From NCBI GenBank assembly GCA_944387425.1, contig CALXEV010000009.1, forward strand, positions 1 through 50,689: a DNA stretch of 50,689 bases. Reading direction: 5' to 3'. The stretch comes from an uncultured Clostridia bacterium. Its GTDB lineage: Bacteria; Bacillota; Clostridia; TANB77; CAG-508. The notes beneath the pieces are model-generated. The model searched no databases. It was given only the letters and a program-made list of their open reading frames with translations, and was not told where the DNA came from. Shown here in pieces: positions 42,736 through 50,689 of the stretch (the first letter of the stretch is position 1; each line of letters begins with the position of its first letter). Position numbers and translations under genes: made by a program.

Positions 42736-43464
42736 ATGGAAGCATATTTTAATGGAGAAATATTTGTTAGAAGAACTCCATTTATTTATCAAGAATATTT
42801 TAAGAAGCAAATCATTTCGGTTTTTGAATTGATGCAACAAATAGATACTTCAATGGCTATTGCAGAAACAGAAGAACAAATGTTATTGCTAAATCAACAA
42901 AAAATGAGAATGGAAAACATATTAGATTTGTGTAATTCTGAAGCTAATAAAAAAATAAGTAATGGATTTGATAGTTTTTTTGTTTTAAAAATTAACAAAG
43001 ATGGAAGCAAAACAATAATAGAAACAGGAACAGCTGGTTCTGTTAGATATTTGAGCAATATCAGTATGCAAGAACTTGAACAAAAATATCAGAGTTTATT
43101 AGAGTTTATGGAAACTTCAAGATTCATTGGGAAATTTGCAAAGATATCTAAAAGTGAGACAGCAAAACAAAATGGAGCTGCTATATATATTCCTGAACAA
43201 CCTATGTTAATATTATATCAATCAGAAACAATGACTATAGGAATTGATGAATTAGGAACAAATTTATATGTAAATCAGGATATTAAAATAGAATATGAAA
43301 ACAAATTTTTCCCTGAAGCAAATGATTCAAAAACTGTATATGGAATAACACATAGAATAATTGCTAATAAAGGTGAGACAGAAAACAAAAACATATTTAA
43401 TAAAATAATAAGTGCTAAAAGAGCTAATCAAATAAAAAGTTCAGATGATGAAATGGAATTGTGA
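42736..43464 (+). CDS. Hypothetical protein
   Basis: Not recognised. The 242-aa product begins with a helical part (residues 20-75, FELMQQIDTSMAIAETEEQM and LLNQQKMRMENILD) and continues as a mostly beta domain with FVLKINKDGSKTIIETGTAG and TMTIGIDELGTNLYVNQ. It has no signal peptide or membrane helix. AGAAGGAG is properly placed. Its stop codon overlaps the first base pairs of a dispersed repeat (43463), and engB converges from the other side. Confidence 0.7.
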   Translation: MEAYFNGEIFVRRTPFIYQEYFKKQIISVFELMQQIDTSMAIAETEEQMLLLNQQKMRMENILDLCNSEANKKISNGFDSFFVLKINKDGSKTIIETGTAGSVRYLSNISMQELEQKYQSLLEFMETSRFIGKFAKISKSETAKQNGAAIYIPEQPMLILYQSETMTIGIDELGTNLYVNQDIKIEYENKFFPEANDSKTVYGITHRIIANKGETENKNIFNKIISAKRANQIKSSDDEMEL

Positions 43465-43489
43465 CAAAAGAGAACCAGCACCAAATGTC
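43463..43489 (-). repeat. 27-bp dispersed repeat, family A, copy 4
   Basis: The plus strand starts GACAAAAGAGAACC and ends CACCAAATGTC. It touches the stop codons of both converging genes: TGA of the 242-aa gene at 43462-43464 and TGA of engB at 43490-43488. Confidence 0.75.
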
Positions 43490-44096
43490 AAAAAGACAAA
43501 AGAGAACTGGTACCCAATGCCAAATTGTTAATTTTATCCCAAACTAAATCACTATAAATTTTTCTCTCAGAAGAAAAAGGAAGAGTAGTAATATCTCCAA
43601 TAGGATTAAGCTGTTTTTTGATATTTTTACAAGCATCATCAACCTTAGTCTTAGCAATTTTATCAGCTTTATTTGCTATAATCATACAAGGAAGACCACT
43701 TCTTATAACATAATCATACATTAGAAAATCATTAGAAGTAGGGTCATGCCTGATATCTACCAAGAAAATAATTAAGCAAATTTCTTTTCTGTGTGATAAA
43801 TAATATTCGATAAAATTACCAACTTTAATTTGTTCTTGTTTAGACATTTTACTATAACCATAGCCAGGCAAATCAACAAAATAGAACAAATCATCAATAT
43901 TATAAAAATTAATTTGACGAGTTTTTCCAGGTTCGCTACTAGTGCGAGCCAATTTTTTTCTGTTAATCATCGTATTTATAAAACTTGATTTTCCAACATT
44001 AGACTTTCCAACTAATACAATTTCAGGTAAGCCATTTTTTGGATATTGACTTTCTTTTACTGCAGATACTTCAAATTTTGGATTTTTTACAATCAT
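43488..44096 (-). CDS. engB: Ribosome biogenesis GTPase EngB/YsxC, with repeat-encoded C-terminus
   Basis: This 202-aa TRAFAC GTPase is needed for 50S maturation. G1 is LVGKSNVGKSSFIN near residue 30, G3 VDLPGYGYSKM near residue 75, G4 IIANKADKI near residue 123, and SSERKIYSDLVWDKI marks the end of the domain. EngB normally stops about there; here LALGTSSLLSF follows, encoded by family-A repeat copy 5, with the stop at the edge of copy 4. The tail is probably neutral. The start lies upstream of ATTTTTG with a weak site (AGGTG). Confidence 0.93.
   Translation of the reverse strand: MIVKNPKFEVSAVKESQYPKNGLPEIVLVGKSNVGKSSFINTMINRKKLARTSSEPGKTRQINFYNIDDLFYFVDLPGYGYSKMSKQEQIKVGNFIEYYLSHRKEICLIIFLVDIRHDPTSNDFLMYDYVIRSGLPCMIIANKADKIAKTKVDDACKNIKKQLNPIGDITTLPFSSERKIYSDLVWDKINNLALGTSSLLSF
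43495..43521 (-). repeat. 27-bp dispersed repeat, family A, copy 5, inside engB
   Basis: The plus strand starts GACAAAAGAGAACTGG and ends CCCAATGCC, a tandem partner of copy 4 with a 5-bp gap, as in copies 2-3. It codes for about nine residues of EngB. Confidence 0.75.
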
Positions 44097-44197
44097 TTTT
44101 TACACCTTTAAAAAAATATTTAAGTTTTTAGAATAATCTAAATAAACTCATATAATAATTATAACATAGTTATTTATTAAAAACAAGCAAAAAACAA

Positions 44198-44224
44198 AGA
44201 GGCACCCTATTTAAGAGTGCCTCT
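44198..44224 (-). terminator. Terminator of purA
   Basis: AGAGGCAC with GTGCCTCT, followed on the minus strand by TTGTTTTTTGC. Confidence 0.8.
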
Positions 44225-44267
44225 AAGTGGTATGTTTTTAGTAACTGTTACATTGTGATGAAAAGAT

Positions 44268-45620
<1,353 letters not shown>

Positions 45621-45706
45621 CTAAAGTTTTAGCGTACAAAGTTACATAAAAACTATACCGGAAACATTATAACATCTATTGTAAATATTTTCAAGCTAAA
45701 AACATA

Positions 45707-45731
45707 AAAAAGAGCCTTAAAAGCTCTTTTT
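45707..45731 (-). terminator. Terminator of serS
   Basis: AAAAAGAGC with GCTCTTTTT around a 7-nt loop, followed on the minus strand by further T. Confidence 0.8.
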
Positions 45732-45741
45732 ATTCGATAAT

Positions 45742-47028
45742 TTATTTTATAGGTATCAATTTTTCTTTTCCACCCATATAAGGTTGTAAAACTTTTGGAA
45801 TATTTACACTTCCATCTTCATTATAATTACATTCTAATAATGCAATTAATGCTCTTGGTGTAGCTAAAACTGTATTATTTAAAGTATGAACAAACCTGTT
45901 TCCTTCTTTTGTTTTATATCTAATTCCTAAACGTCTAGCTTGTGCATCTCCTAAAGTTGAGCAAGAACATACTTCAAAATATTTTTGCTGACGAGGACTC
46001 CAAGCTTCAATGTCACAAGATTTTACCTTTAAATCAGCCATATCTCCACTACAACAATCAAGTTGTCTAACAGGAATATCTAAAGTTCTAAATAAATCAA
46101 TAGACATTTGTTTCATTTTATCATACCATTGCATAGATTCTTCTGGTTTACAAAGAACAATCATTTCTTGTTTTTCAAATTGATGAACTCTATATAAACC
46201 TCTTTCTTCTAGTCCATGAGAACCAATTTCTTTTCTAAAACAAGGAGAATATGAAGTTAAAGTAATAGGTAGTTCAGCTTCATCTACAATTTGTTCTTTA
46301 AATCTACCTATCATACTGTGTTCAGAAGTACCAATTAAATACAAATCTTCTCCTTCTATTTTATACATCATAGCTTCCATTTCATCAAAAGACATAACCC
46401 CATTAACAACACTACTTCTAATCATAAATGGTGGAATGCAATATGTGAATCCATGGTCTATCATAAAATCACGAGCATATGCAAGCATTGCTTCATGAAG
46501 TCTAGCAATATCTCCAACTAAATAATAGAAACCAACTCCACTTGTTCTTCCAGCACTTTCTTTGTCTAATCCATTAAATCTTTCAATAATATCTGCATGA
46601 TAAGGTATTTCATATGGTGGAACAATAGGTTCTCCAAATCTTGCAACTTCTACATTTTCGCTATCATCTTTACCAATTGGGACAGAAGCATCTAGAATGT
46701 TTGGTATTTTCATCATTCTTGTTTTGATTTCATCAGAATATTTTTCTTCTAAAGCTTCGTTTTCTTCTAGAGCATCATTAATTTTCTTTACTTCTTGTCT
46801 TATTTTTTCTGCTTCTTCTTTTTGCCCAGATTTCATAAGTTGTCCAACTTGTTCACTTAATTTTTTTCTTTCTGCTCTTAGATTATCACCATTTAATTTA
46901 GCTTCTCTATTTTTTTTGTCTAATTCAATTACTTCGTCAACTAATACTAATTTTTGGTCTTGAAATTTTTTCTTAATATTTTCCTTAACTAAATCAGGAT
47001 TTTCTCTTATTAATTTAATATCTATCAT
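45742..47028 (-). CDS. serS: Seryl-tRNA synthetase
   Basis: This 428-aa class II synthetase charges tRNA-Ser and the selenocysteine tRNA. The N-terminal arm is a coiled-coil at about residues 30-100 (KKLSEQVGQLMKSGQKEEA). Motif 2 is SPCFRKEIGSHGLEERGLYR with HQFEKQEM near residue 265, and motif 3 is NTVLATPRALIALLE near residue 385. ATG at 47028 follows AAAGGGTG; the longer frame (47058) adds ten residues ahead of the conserved MIDIKLIRENPD. Base use is like the genome and unlike neighbouring purA. Confidence 0.96.
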   Translation of the reverse strand: MIDIKLIRENPDLVKENIKKKFQDQKLVLVDEVIELDKKNREAKLNGDNLRAERKKLSEQVGQLMKSGQKEEAEKIRQEVKKINDALEENEALEEKYSDEIKTRMMKIPNILDASVPIGKDDSENVEVARFGEPIVPPYEIPYHADIIERFNGLDKESAGRTSGVGFYYLVGDIARLHEAMLAYARDFMIDHGFTYCIPPFMIRSSVVNGVMSFDEMEAMMYKIEGEDLYLIGTSEHSMIGRFKEQIVDEAELPITLTSYSPCFRKEIGSHGLEERGLYRVHQFEKQEMIVLCKPEESMQWYDKMKQMSIDLFRTLDIPVRQLDCCSGDMADLKVKSCDIEAWSPRQQKYFEVCSCSTLGDAQARRLGIRYKTKEGNRFVHTLNNTVLATPRALIALLECNYNEDGSVNIPKVLQPYMGGKEKLIPIK

Positions 47029-47162
47029 TTTGGTCACCCTTTCTTTTAATGAGAACATTATATACTAAAAACTTTGAAATATCAATAAAATAAGTAATTT
47101 TTATGGATAAAATAAAAAATAATTGCATACAATATTAGAAAAATATGTAAAAGGAGAATATT

Positions 47163-47450
47163 ATGCAAGAAGAATATTGGATTGAAAAGATGTTAAAAGG
47201 CAAAACTGAAAAGGAAAAAGAAATAGAATTATTGCAGACAATAATGGATACTAAAGAAAAATTAAAGGTTGCAAGAAGTAATTTTGAATTTGCAGAAGAT
47301 GATATGATAGATTATTATACTTATCAAATAAAAGCTAATTTGGCAAAACTAGATTATTTAATTAAAGTTGCAAAAAGAAAAGGTATTGTTTTAAATCGAA
47401 TTAATGAATTAAAATTCAGATTATTTAAGAAAAATGATATGGCAGTATAA
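47163..47450 (+). CDS. yaaL: DUF2508 (YaaL-like) protein
   Basis: This 95-aa helical protein contains LQTIMDTKEKLKVARSNFEF, AEDDMIDYYTYQIKANLAKL and DYLIKVAKRKGI, the DUF2508/YaaL pattern. Its function is unknown. In Bacillus and Clostridia yaaL sits directly upstream of bofA, as here (62 nt apart), which backs up both calls. AAAGGAGA precedes the ATG. Confidence 0.8.
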   Translation: MQEEYWIEKMLKGKTEKEKEIELLQTIMDTKEKLKVARSNFEFAEDDMIDYYTYQIKANLAKLDYLIKVAKRKGIVLNRINELKFRLFKKNDMAV

Positions 47451-47512
47451 TAAAAAAGTGTATAAGTTCTATTTGTCCATAAACAAACATAAAAATATTA
47501 CCAGGTGATAAT

Positions 47513-47774
47513 ATGGATATAAATGTTCTGGTAATAATATCTTGTATATGTATAATTTTTGTATTAGGAAGAATATTTATTGTTCCTTTAAAATGGTTAT
47601 TAAGATTGATTATTAATTCAATTTTAGGTGGAGTATTAATATTTGTTTTAAATGTAATCGGAAAAACATGGGGATTTCATATAGGTTTAAATTTATATAC
47701 ATCTATATTAATACGGAATATTGGGCTTACCAGGTGCTATACTTTTAATTGTAATAAAATTACTTATAACATAA
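47513..47774 (+). pseudogene. bofA: BofA, inhibitor of pro-sigma-K processing, frameshifted near its end
   Basis: BofA holds the SpoIVFB protease in check in the outer forespore membrane. Two hydrophobic helices at residues 5-20 and 35-50, PLKWLLRLIINSILGGVLIF and GFHIGLNLYTSILI are the family pattern. After codon 67 an extra C at 47714 (ATA-C-GGA) breaks the frame. Without it the protein ends GILGLPGAILLIVIKLLIT with a stop at 47774, exactly the expected family end and length (86 aa). As given, the frame runs on to 47818 with a foreign tail through the next terminator. It may be a sequencing error. Confidence 0.85.
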
Positions 47775-47778
47775 AAAA

Positions 47779-47805
47779 CTCCGTCCATCATAATGATGGA
47801 CGGAG
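47779..47805 (-). terminator. Terminator of the 86-codon gene
   Basis: CTCCGTCCATC with GATGGACGGAG (11 bp), followed on the minus strand by TTTTTTATG. It also lies at the end of bofA. Confidence 0.85.
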
Positions 47806-47814
47806 CAGGATGGG

Positions 47815-48075
47815 TTAGAACAGGAGGCGATTGGCTTCGCAGACCCGTTCGATGGTCTCAAAAGCTTCGTCGGTAACGAAAACAGTGAGACTGTTGTTGC
47901 AGCCACTCAAAATGTTGTGAATGACTTCGCTGGGATACTTGAGGTTGTCGATGAGCTTGGCCAGCTCAACAACATAACAGCAACCGGATTCCAAATCGGT
48001 TACGATGAAAGTGGTTCCCCGGAACGAAAGGGTGATGTCAGGAGAAACATCTTCCAGTGTCATCAAGAACATCAT
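47815..48075 (-). CDS. Hypothetical GC-rich small protein
   Basis: Not recognised. The 86-aa product is mixed alpha/beta: FRGTTFIVTDLESGCCYVVE (strands), LAKLIDNLKYPSEVIHNIL (helix), SLTVFVTDEAFETIERVCE. It contains four Cys. GAAAGGA precedes the ATG. G/C is 33 of 60 bases at 47821-47880, against roughly a third or less in its surroundings, and codon choice resembles purA. It ends in a very strong terminator, as purA does. It was likely transferred, possibly from the same kind of donor as purA (inference). Confidence 0.65.
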   Translation of the reverse strand: MMFLMTLEDVSPDITLSFRGTTFIVTDLESGCCYVVELAKLIDNLKYPSEVIHNILSGCNNSLTVFVTDEAFETIERVCEANRLLF

Positions 48076-48130
48076 AAAAAACCATCCTTTCTTAAAATAA
48101 TAAGATAATTATATTATACTACAAAAAGCT

Positions 48131-50533
48131 TTAAAAATCAACATTTTTATAAAGATTACCATTTGTAAAATCTTTGCCTTCAAACTTATTGCCAGATTTA
48201 ACAGTATTAACAATGTTTTGAATTTGAGACAAATCTTCATCTAAAATATCAATTCTGACTGAATTTACATATAAATCATCATGTTCGATAGAAGTGATTT
48301 TGCTGTTGTAGATAGTAGTAACTGTTTCAATATTGTCAGGAATAATTTTAAATTTAAAACCAAGTCTATCTTTTAAGTAATAGTCATTTTTAGAATTGCA
48401 TTTATGCTCACAATTTTTATAACATTTATTTGATTTACCAAGTAAACAATAATTAGTATTCATTAAAGGTGTTCTTCCATAAACAATTAATTCTAGTGAT
48501 GTATTGTTATAATCTTTACAAATTTTCTGAATATCTAATTTACTAAGTTCAGGCGAAAGTGTAACTGTTTTTGCAAAATTTAATTCATTTATTGTATTGT
48601 TATTATAAACATTAAAAGTGTAGTTACAAATTAAATCATAATTTTTATAATCTTCAAGTAGTTTCAAGTTTCCGATATTTGAAATTACAAATCCTCTAAT
48701 TTTATATGTAGCTAATATTTTACTAATATTTTTCTTTAATAAATTAGTATAATTTGAACGCATAATAGTTGGCAAATATATAAAAACATCAAATTTACTG
48801 GTTATTTTTGATAATATTTCAAAATATGTTGGCATAGTAAAATATTTTAGAGGAATATATACATTATCAACATAATTTAAAGTTGAATAATCATATTCAG
48901 TTTTTAAAATAGTTAATAATAAAGAAATTTTTTTGTCATTTGAAACAGGAGATATTTCTGCTTTCGGATTAGTATTTAAGGTATTTTCTAAATTATGATT
49001 TCTTTTAAAACTTGAAATTAATTTTGTTTCATATTCAGAAATTGCATTTCTTCTAAGTTCATTCAATTTACTAATACTAGGTATGTATAAACCATTATCA
49101 AGCTCAATATTAATTTCTTTAAATCTAAAAGGAGTATTTGTAATTTTATTTATTTGAGAGTATAATCTTTCTTTTGTAATAGGTGTATTTATAGCTTTTT
49201 CGGGTATAATGTCTGAAACTATTTGTATGCTAATTTTGTCTGAAGAAGATATTGTAATTGTAGTAGGTTGGTCTTTTTTGACTATTAAATTACAAATTAA
49301 TTCTTTTTTCTTATTTTCTTGTTCTAATGTTTCTAAAGCTTGGTCTGAAAGCTTTTTATCAGTAATTTTATAAATTCTATCTCCAACATTTATATTACCT
49401 TTCATTCTACCAATTTTAACAAAATCACCTATATGTGCTTGAGAAATATTTTTATTATTAATCATTAACTCAGAAATTGTATATGTATTGTTTTCATGTT
49501 TTTTATTTTCAATATTTATTTTATCACCAACATTGATTTCAGAAGATGTTGAAAAAGATATATGTCCTTTATTACTATTAAAGTTTGTTATTTTTCCTAG
49601 ATATATTCCCATATTGTTAGATTTTCTTGGTTCGATTAAATTTGTGTTTGGAGAACTTTCCAAATGACCGTGAGAAAATCCACCTCTATTGAAAACTTGC
49701 AATAAATCTTTTTTATCATTCTCATCAATTGTATATTTTTGACCAGAAATAGCTAAATCTAAATATTTTCGATAAATTTTAGTAACTGTTGCAACATATT
49801 CAGGTGTTTTCATTCTTCCTTCGATTTTTATACAAGATACACCTGAATTAACTAAATATGGAAGAAAATCAATTCCACATAAATCGCGAGGACTTAATAA
49901 ATATCCTTTGTCAACGACATTATTATTTTCTAGTAATTCATATGGAAGTCTGCAAGGTTGAGCACATTTACCACGGTTTCCAGAACGTCCACCAATCATG
50001 CTAGAAAATAGACATTGACCTGAATAAGAAATACAAATTGCACCATGCACAAATGCTTCGATTTCTACATTTGAATTTTTACATATATATTTAATTTCTT
50101 CTAAAGATAATTCGCGTGAAAGAACTACACGAGAAAATCCCATTTTTTGCAACTTAAGAACTCCTTCTAAATTATGCACTGACATTTGTGTACTAGCATG
50201 TATAGCAAGGTCAGGAAAGTTCTTTATCAAATAAGATGCAAGACCTAAATCTTGTACAAGTATTGCATCAATTCCAGCATTATAAGCTCTTTCTGCAAGA
50301 GAAACTGCAGAAGAAAATTCGTCATTTTTAATTAAAGTATTTAAAGTAAGATTTGTTTTTACTCCACGAATTTTTGCATAATTAATTGCTTGTTCTAAAG
50401 AATCGTCATCAAAGTTTGAAGCAAATGCTCTTGCACTAAACATATTCGCTCCAAAATATACAGCGTCAGCACCATTTTGCACTGCAGCTTTTAAACATTC
50501 AAAATCACCAACAGGTGAAAGTAATTCAATCAT
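48131..50533 (-). CDS. U32-family peptidase / RlhA-like protein with DUF3656 region
   Basis: The 800-aa product has the U32 core at residues 1-260: IELLSPVGDFECLKAAVQNG, ADAVYFGANMFSARAFASNF, HASTQMSVHN, then GRSGNRGKCAQPCRLPYEL, the U32 signature with Cys. IKIEGRMKTPEYVATV follows. Middle and C-terminal parts (RGGFSHGHL, later CYKNCEHKC, a Cys cluster near residue 715) match the long DUF3656 form. Some relatives are tRNA or rRNA hydroxylases (RlhA modifies 23S C2501 in E. coli), so hydroxylation is more likely than proteolysis, though not certain. ATG at 50533 follows GAAAGGA. Confidence 0.88.
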   Translation of the reverse strand: MIELLSPVGDFECLKAAVQNGADAVYFGANMFSARAFASNFDDDSLEQAINYAKIRGVKTNLTLNTLIKNDEFSSAVSLAERAYNAGIDAILVQDLGLASYLIKNFPDLAIHASTQMSVHNLEGVLKLQKMGFSRVVLSRELSLEEIKYICKNSNVEIEAFVHGAICISYSGQCLFSSMIGGRSGNRGKCAQPCRLPYELLENNNVVDKGYLLSPRDLCGIDFLPYLVNSGVSCIKIEGRMKTPEYVATVTKIYRKYLDLAISGQKYTIDENDKKDLLQVFNRGGFSHGHLESSPNTNLIEPRKSNNMGIYLGKITNFNSNKGHISFSTSSEINVGDKINIENKKHENNTYTISELMINNKNISQAHIGDFVKIGRMKGNINVGDRIYKITDKKLSDQALETLEQENKKKELICNLIVKKDQPTTITISSSDKISIQIVSDIIPEKAINTPITKERLYSQINKITNTPFRFKEINIELDNGLYIPSISKLNELRRNAISEYETKLISSFKRNHNLENTLNTNPKAEISPVSNDKKISLLLTILKTEYDYSTLNYVDNVYIPLKYFTMPTYFEILSKITSKFDVFIYLPTIMRSNYTNLLKKNISKILATYKIRGFVISNIGNLKLLEDYKNYDLICNYTFNVYNNNTINELNFAKTVTLSPELSKLDIQKICKDYNNTSLELIVYGRTPLMNTNYCLLGKSNKCYKNCEHKCNSKNDYYLKDRLGFKFKIIPDNIETVTTIYNSKITSIEHDDLYVNSVRIDILDEDLSQIQNIVNTVKSGNKFEGKDFTNGNLYKNVDF

Positions 50534-50557
50534 AATAAATATCCTTTCTAAGGCCAT

Positions 50558-50689
50558 ATTATAACATAAATTTTGTAAAAAAGATAGATTTTTATGTAAT
50601 ATAAATGTAATACCTTAATTAAAATAATAAATTCTAGTACGAATACAAAAATAGAATTTATTTTTAGACAAAATTCTAGTATAATATAT
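50558..50689. other. Right edge, intergenic
   Basis: Only the leader of the U32 gene and AT-rich DNA; I see no gene. Confidence 0.5.

Overview
The window is low-GC, AT-rich Firmicutes DNA with the gene set of a spore-forming, pilus-bearing Clostridia. Sporulation or germination genes are gpr, ytxC, spoVAC-D-E and a yaaL-bofA pair. Strong AGGAGG ribosome sites, ATA/TTG starts and codon use also fit. The exact taxon cannot be read from the sequence; an uncultured gut-type Clostridia is my inference.

Layout. 1-12.8 kb: gpr and ytxC; a DUF4912 protein with a histone-H1-like tail next to a GH57 alpha-glucan enzyme; the infC-rpmI-rplT operon with a readable attenuator leader and an ATA start for infC; a HAD nucleotidase with guaB; a cell-wall-anchored surface protein; and the spoVA operon. 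13.0-23.3 kb: a complete one-direction type IV pilus operon (fused pilM-pilN, pilO-like, pilP-like, three tandem mosaic major pilins, prepilin peptidase, minor pilin, pilB, pilT, pilC). 23.3-27.8 kb: ROK kinase, frameshifted mtaB, a small unknown, a CAT tRNA, thyA and folA.

27.8-38 kb is the accessory centre. A tRNA-Tyr(GTA) gene is split in its anticodon loop by a 232-nt group I intron. A 9.3-kb island is integrated at its 3' end and bounded by 39-bp direct repeats. The island carries a frameshifted tyrosine integrase, a replication-initiation protein, a ribbon-helix-helix regulator divergent from an Mrr-type nuclease plus a membrane coiled-coil protein, an operon of a zinc-ribbon protein with a possible ADP-ribosyltransferase-fold protein, a 36-codon gene and a candidate small RNA. 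Just beyond the right repeat lies a PD-(D/E)XK gene of the group I intron endonuclease type, which before integration would have stood about 80 bp from the intron-bearing tRNA.

38-50.7 kb: housekeeping again (RNase J, gltX, DUF951, engB, purA, serS, yaaL-bofA, U32 peptidase). purA and an 86-codon gene are GC-rich outliers. Two families of 27-28 bp repeats are scattered through the window; one copy sits in frame inside purA and another supplies the end of engB.

Three genes (mtaB, integrase, bofA) carry apparent frameshifts, each at a TACGG sequence, so sequencing error or real decay both have to be considered. The strongest candidates for something new are the intron/island/endonuclease arrangement and the two unknown operons on the island.
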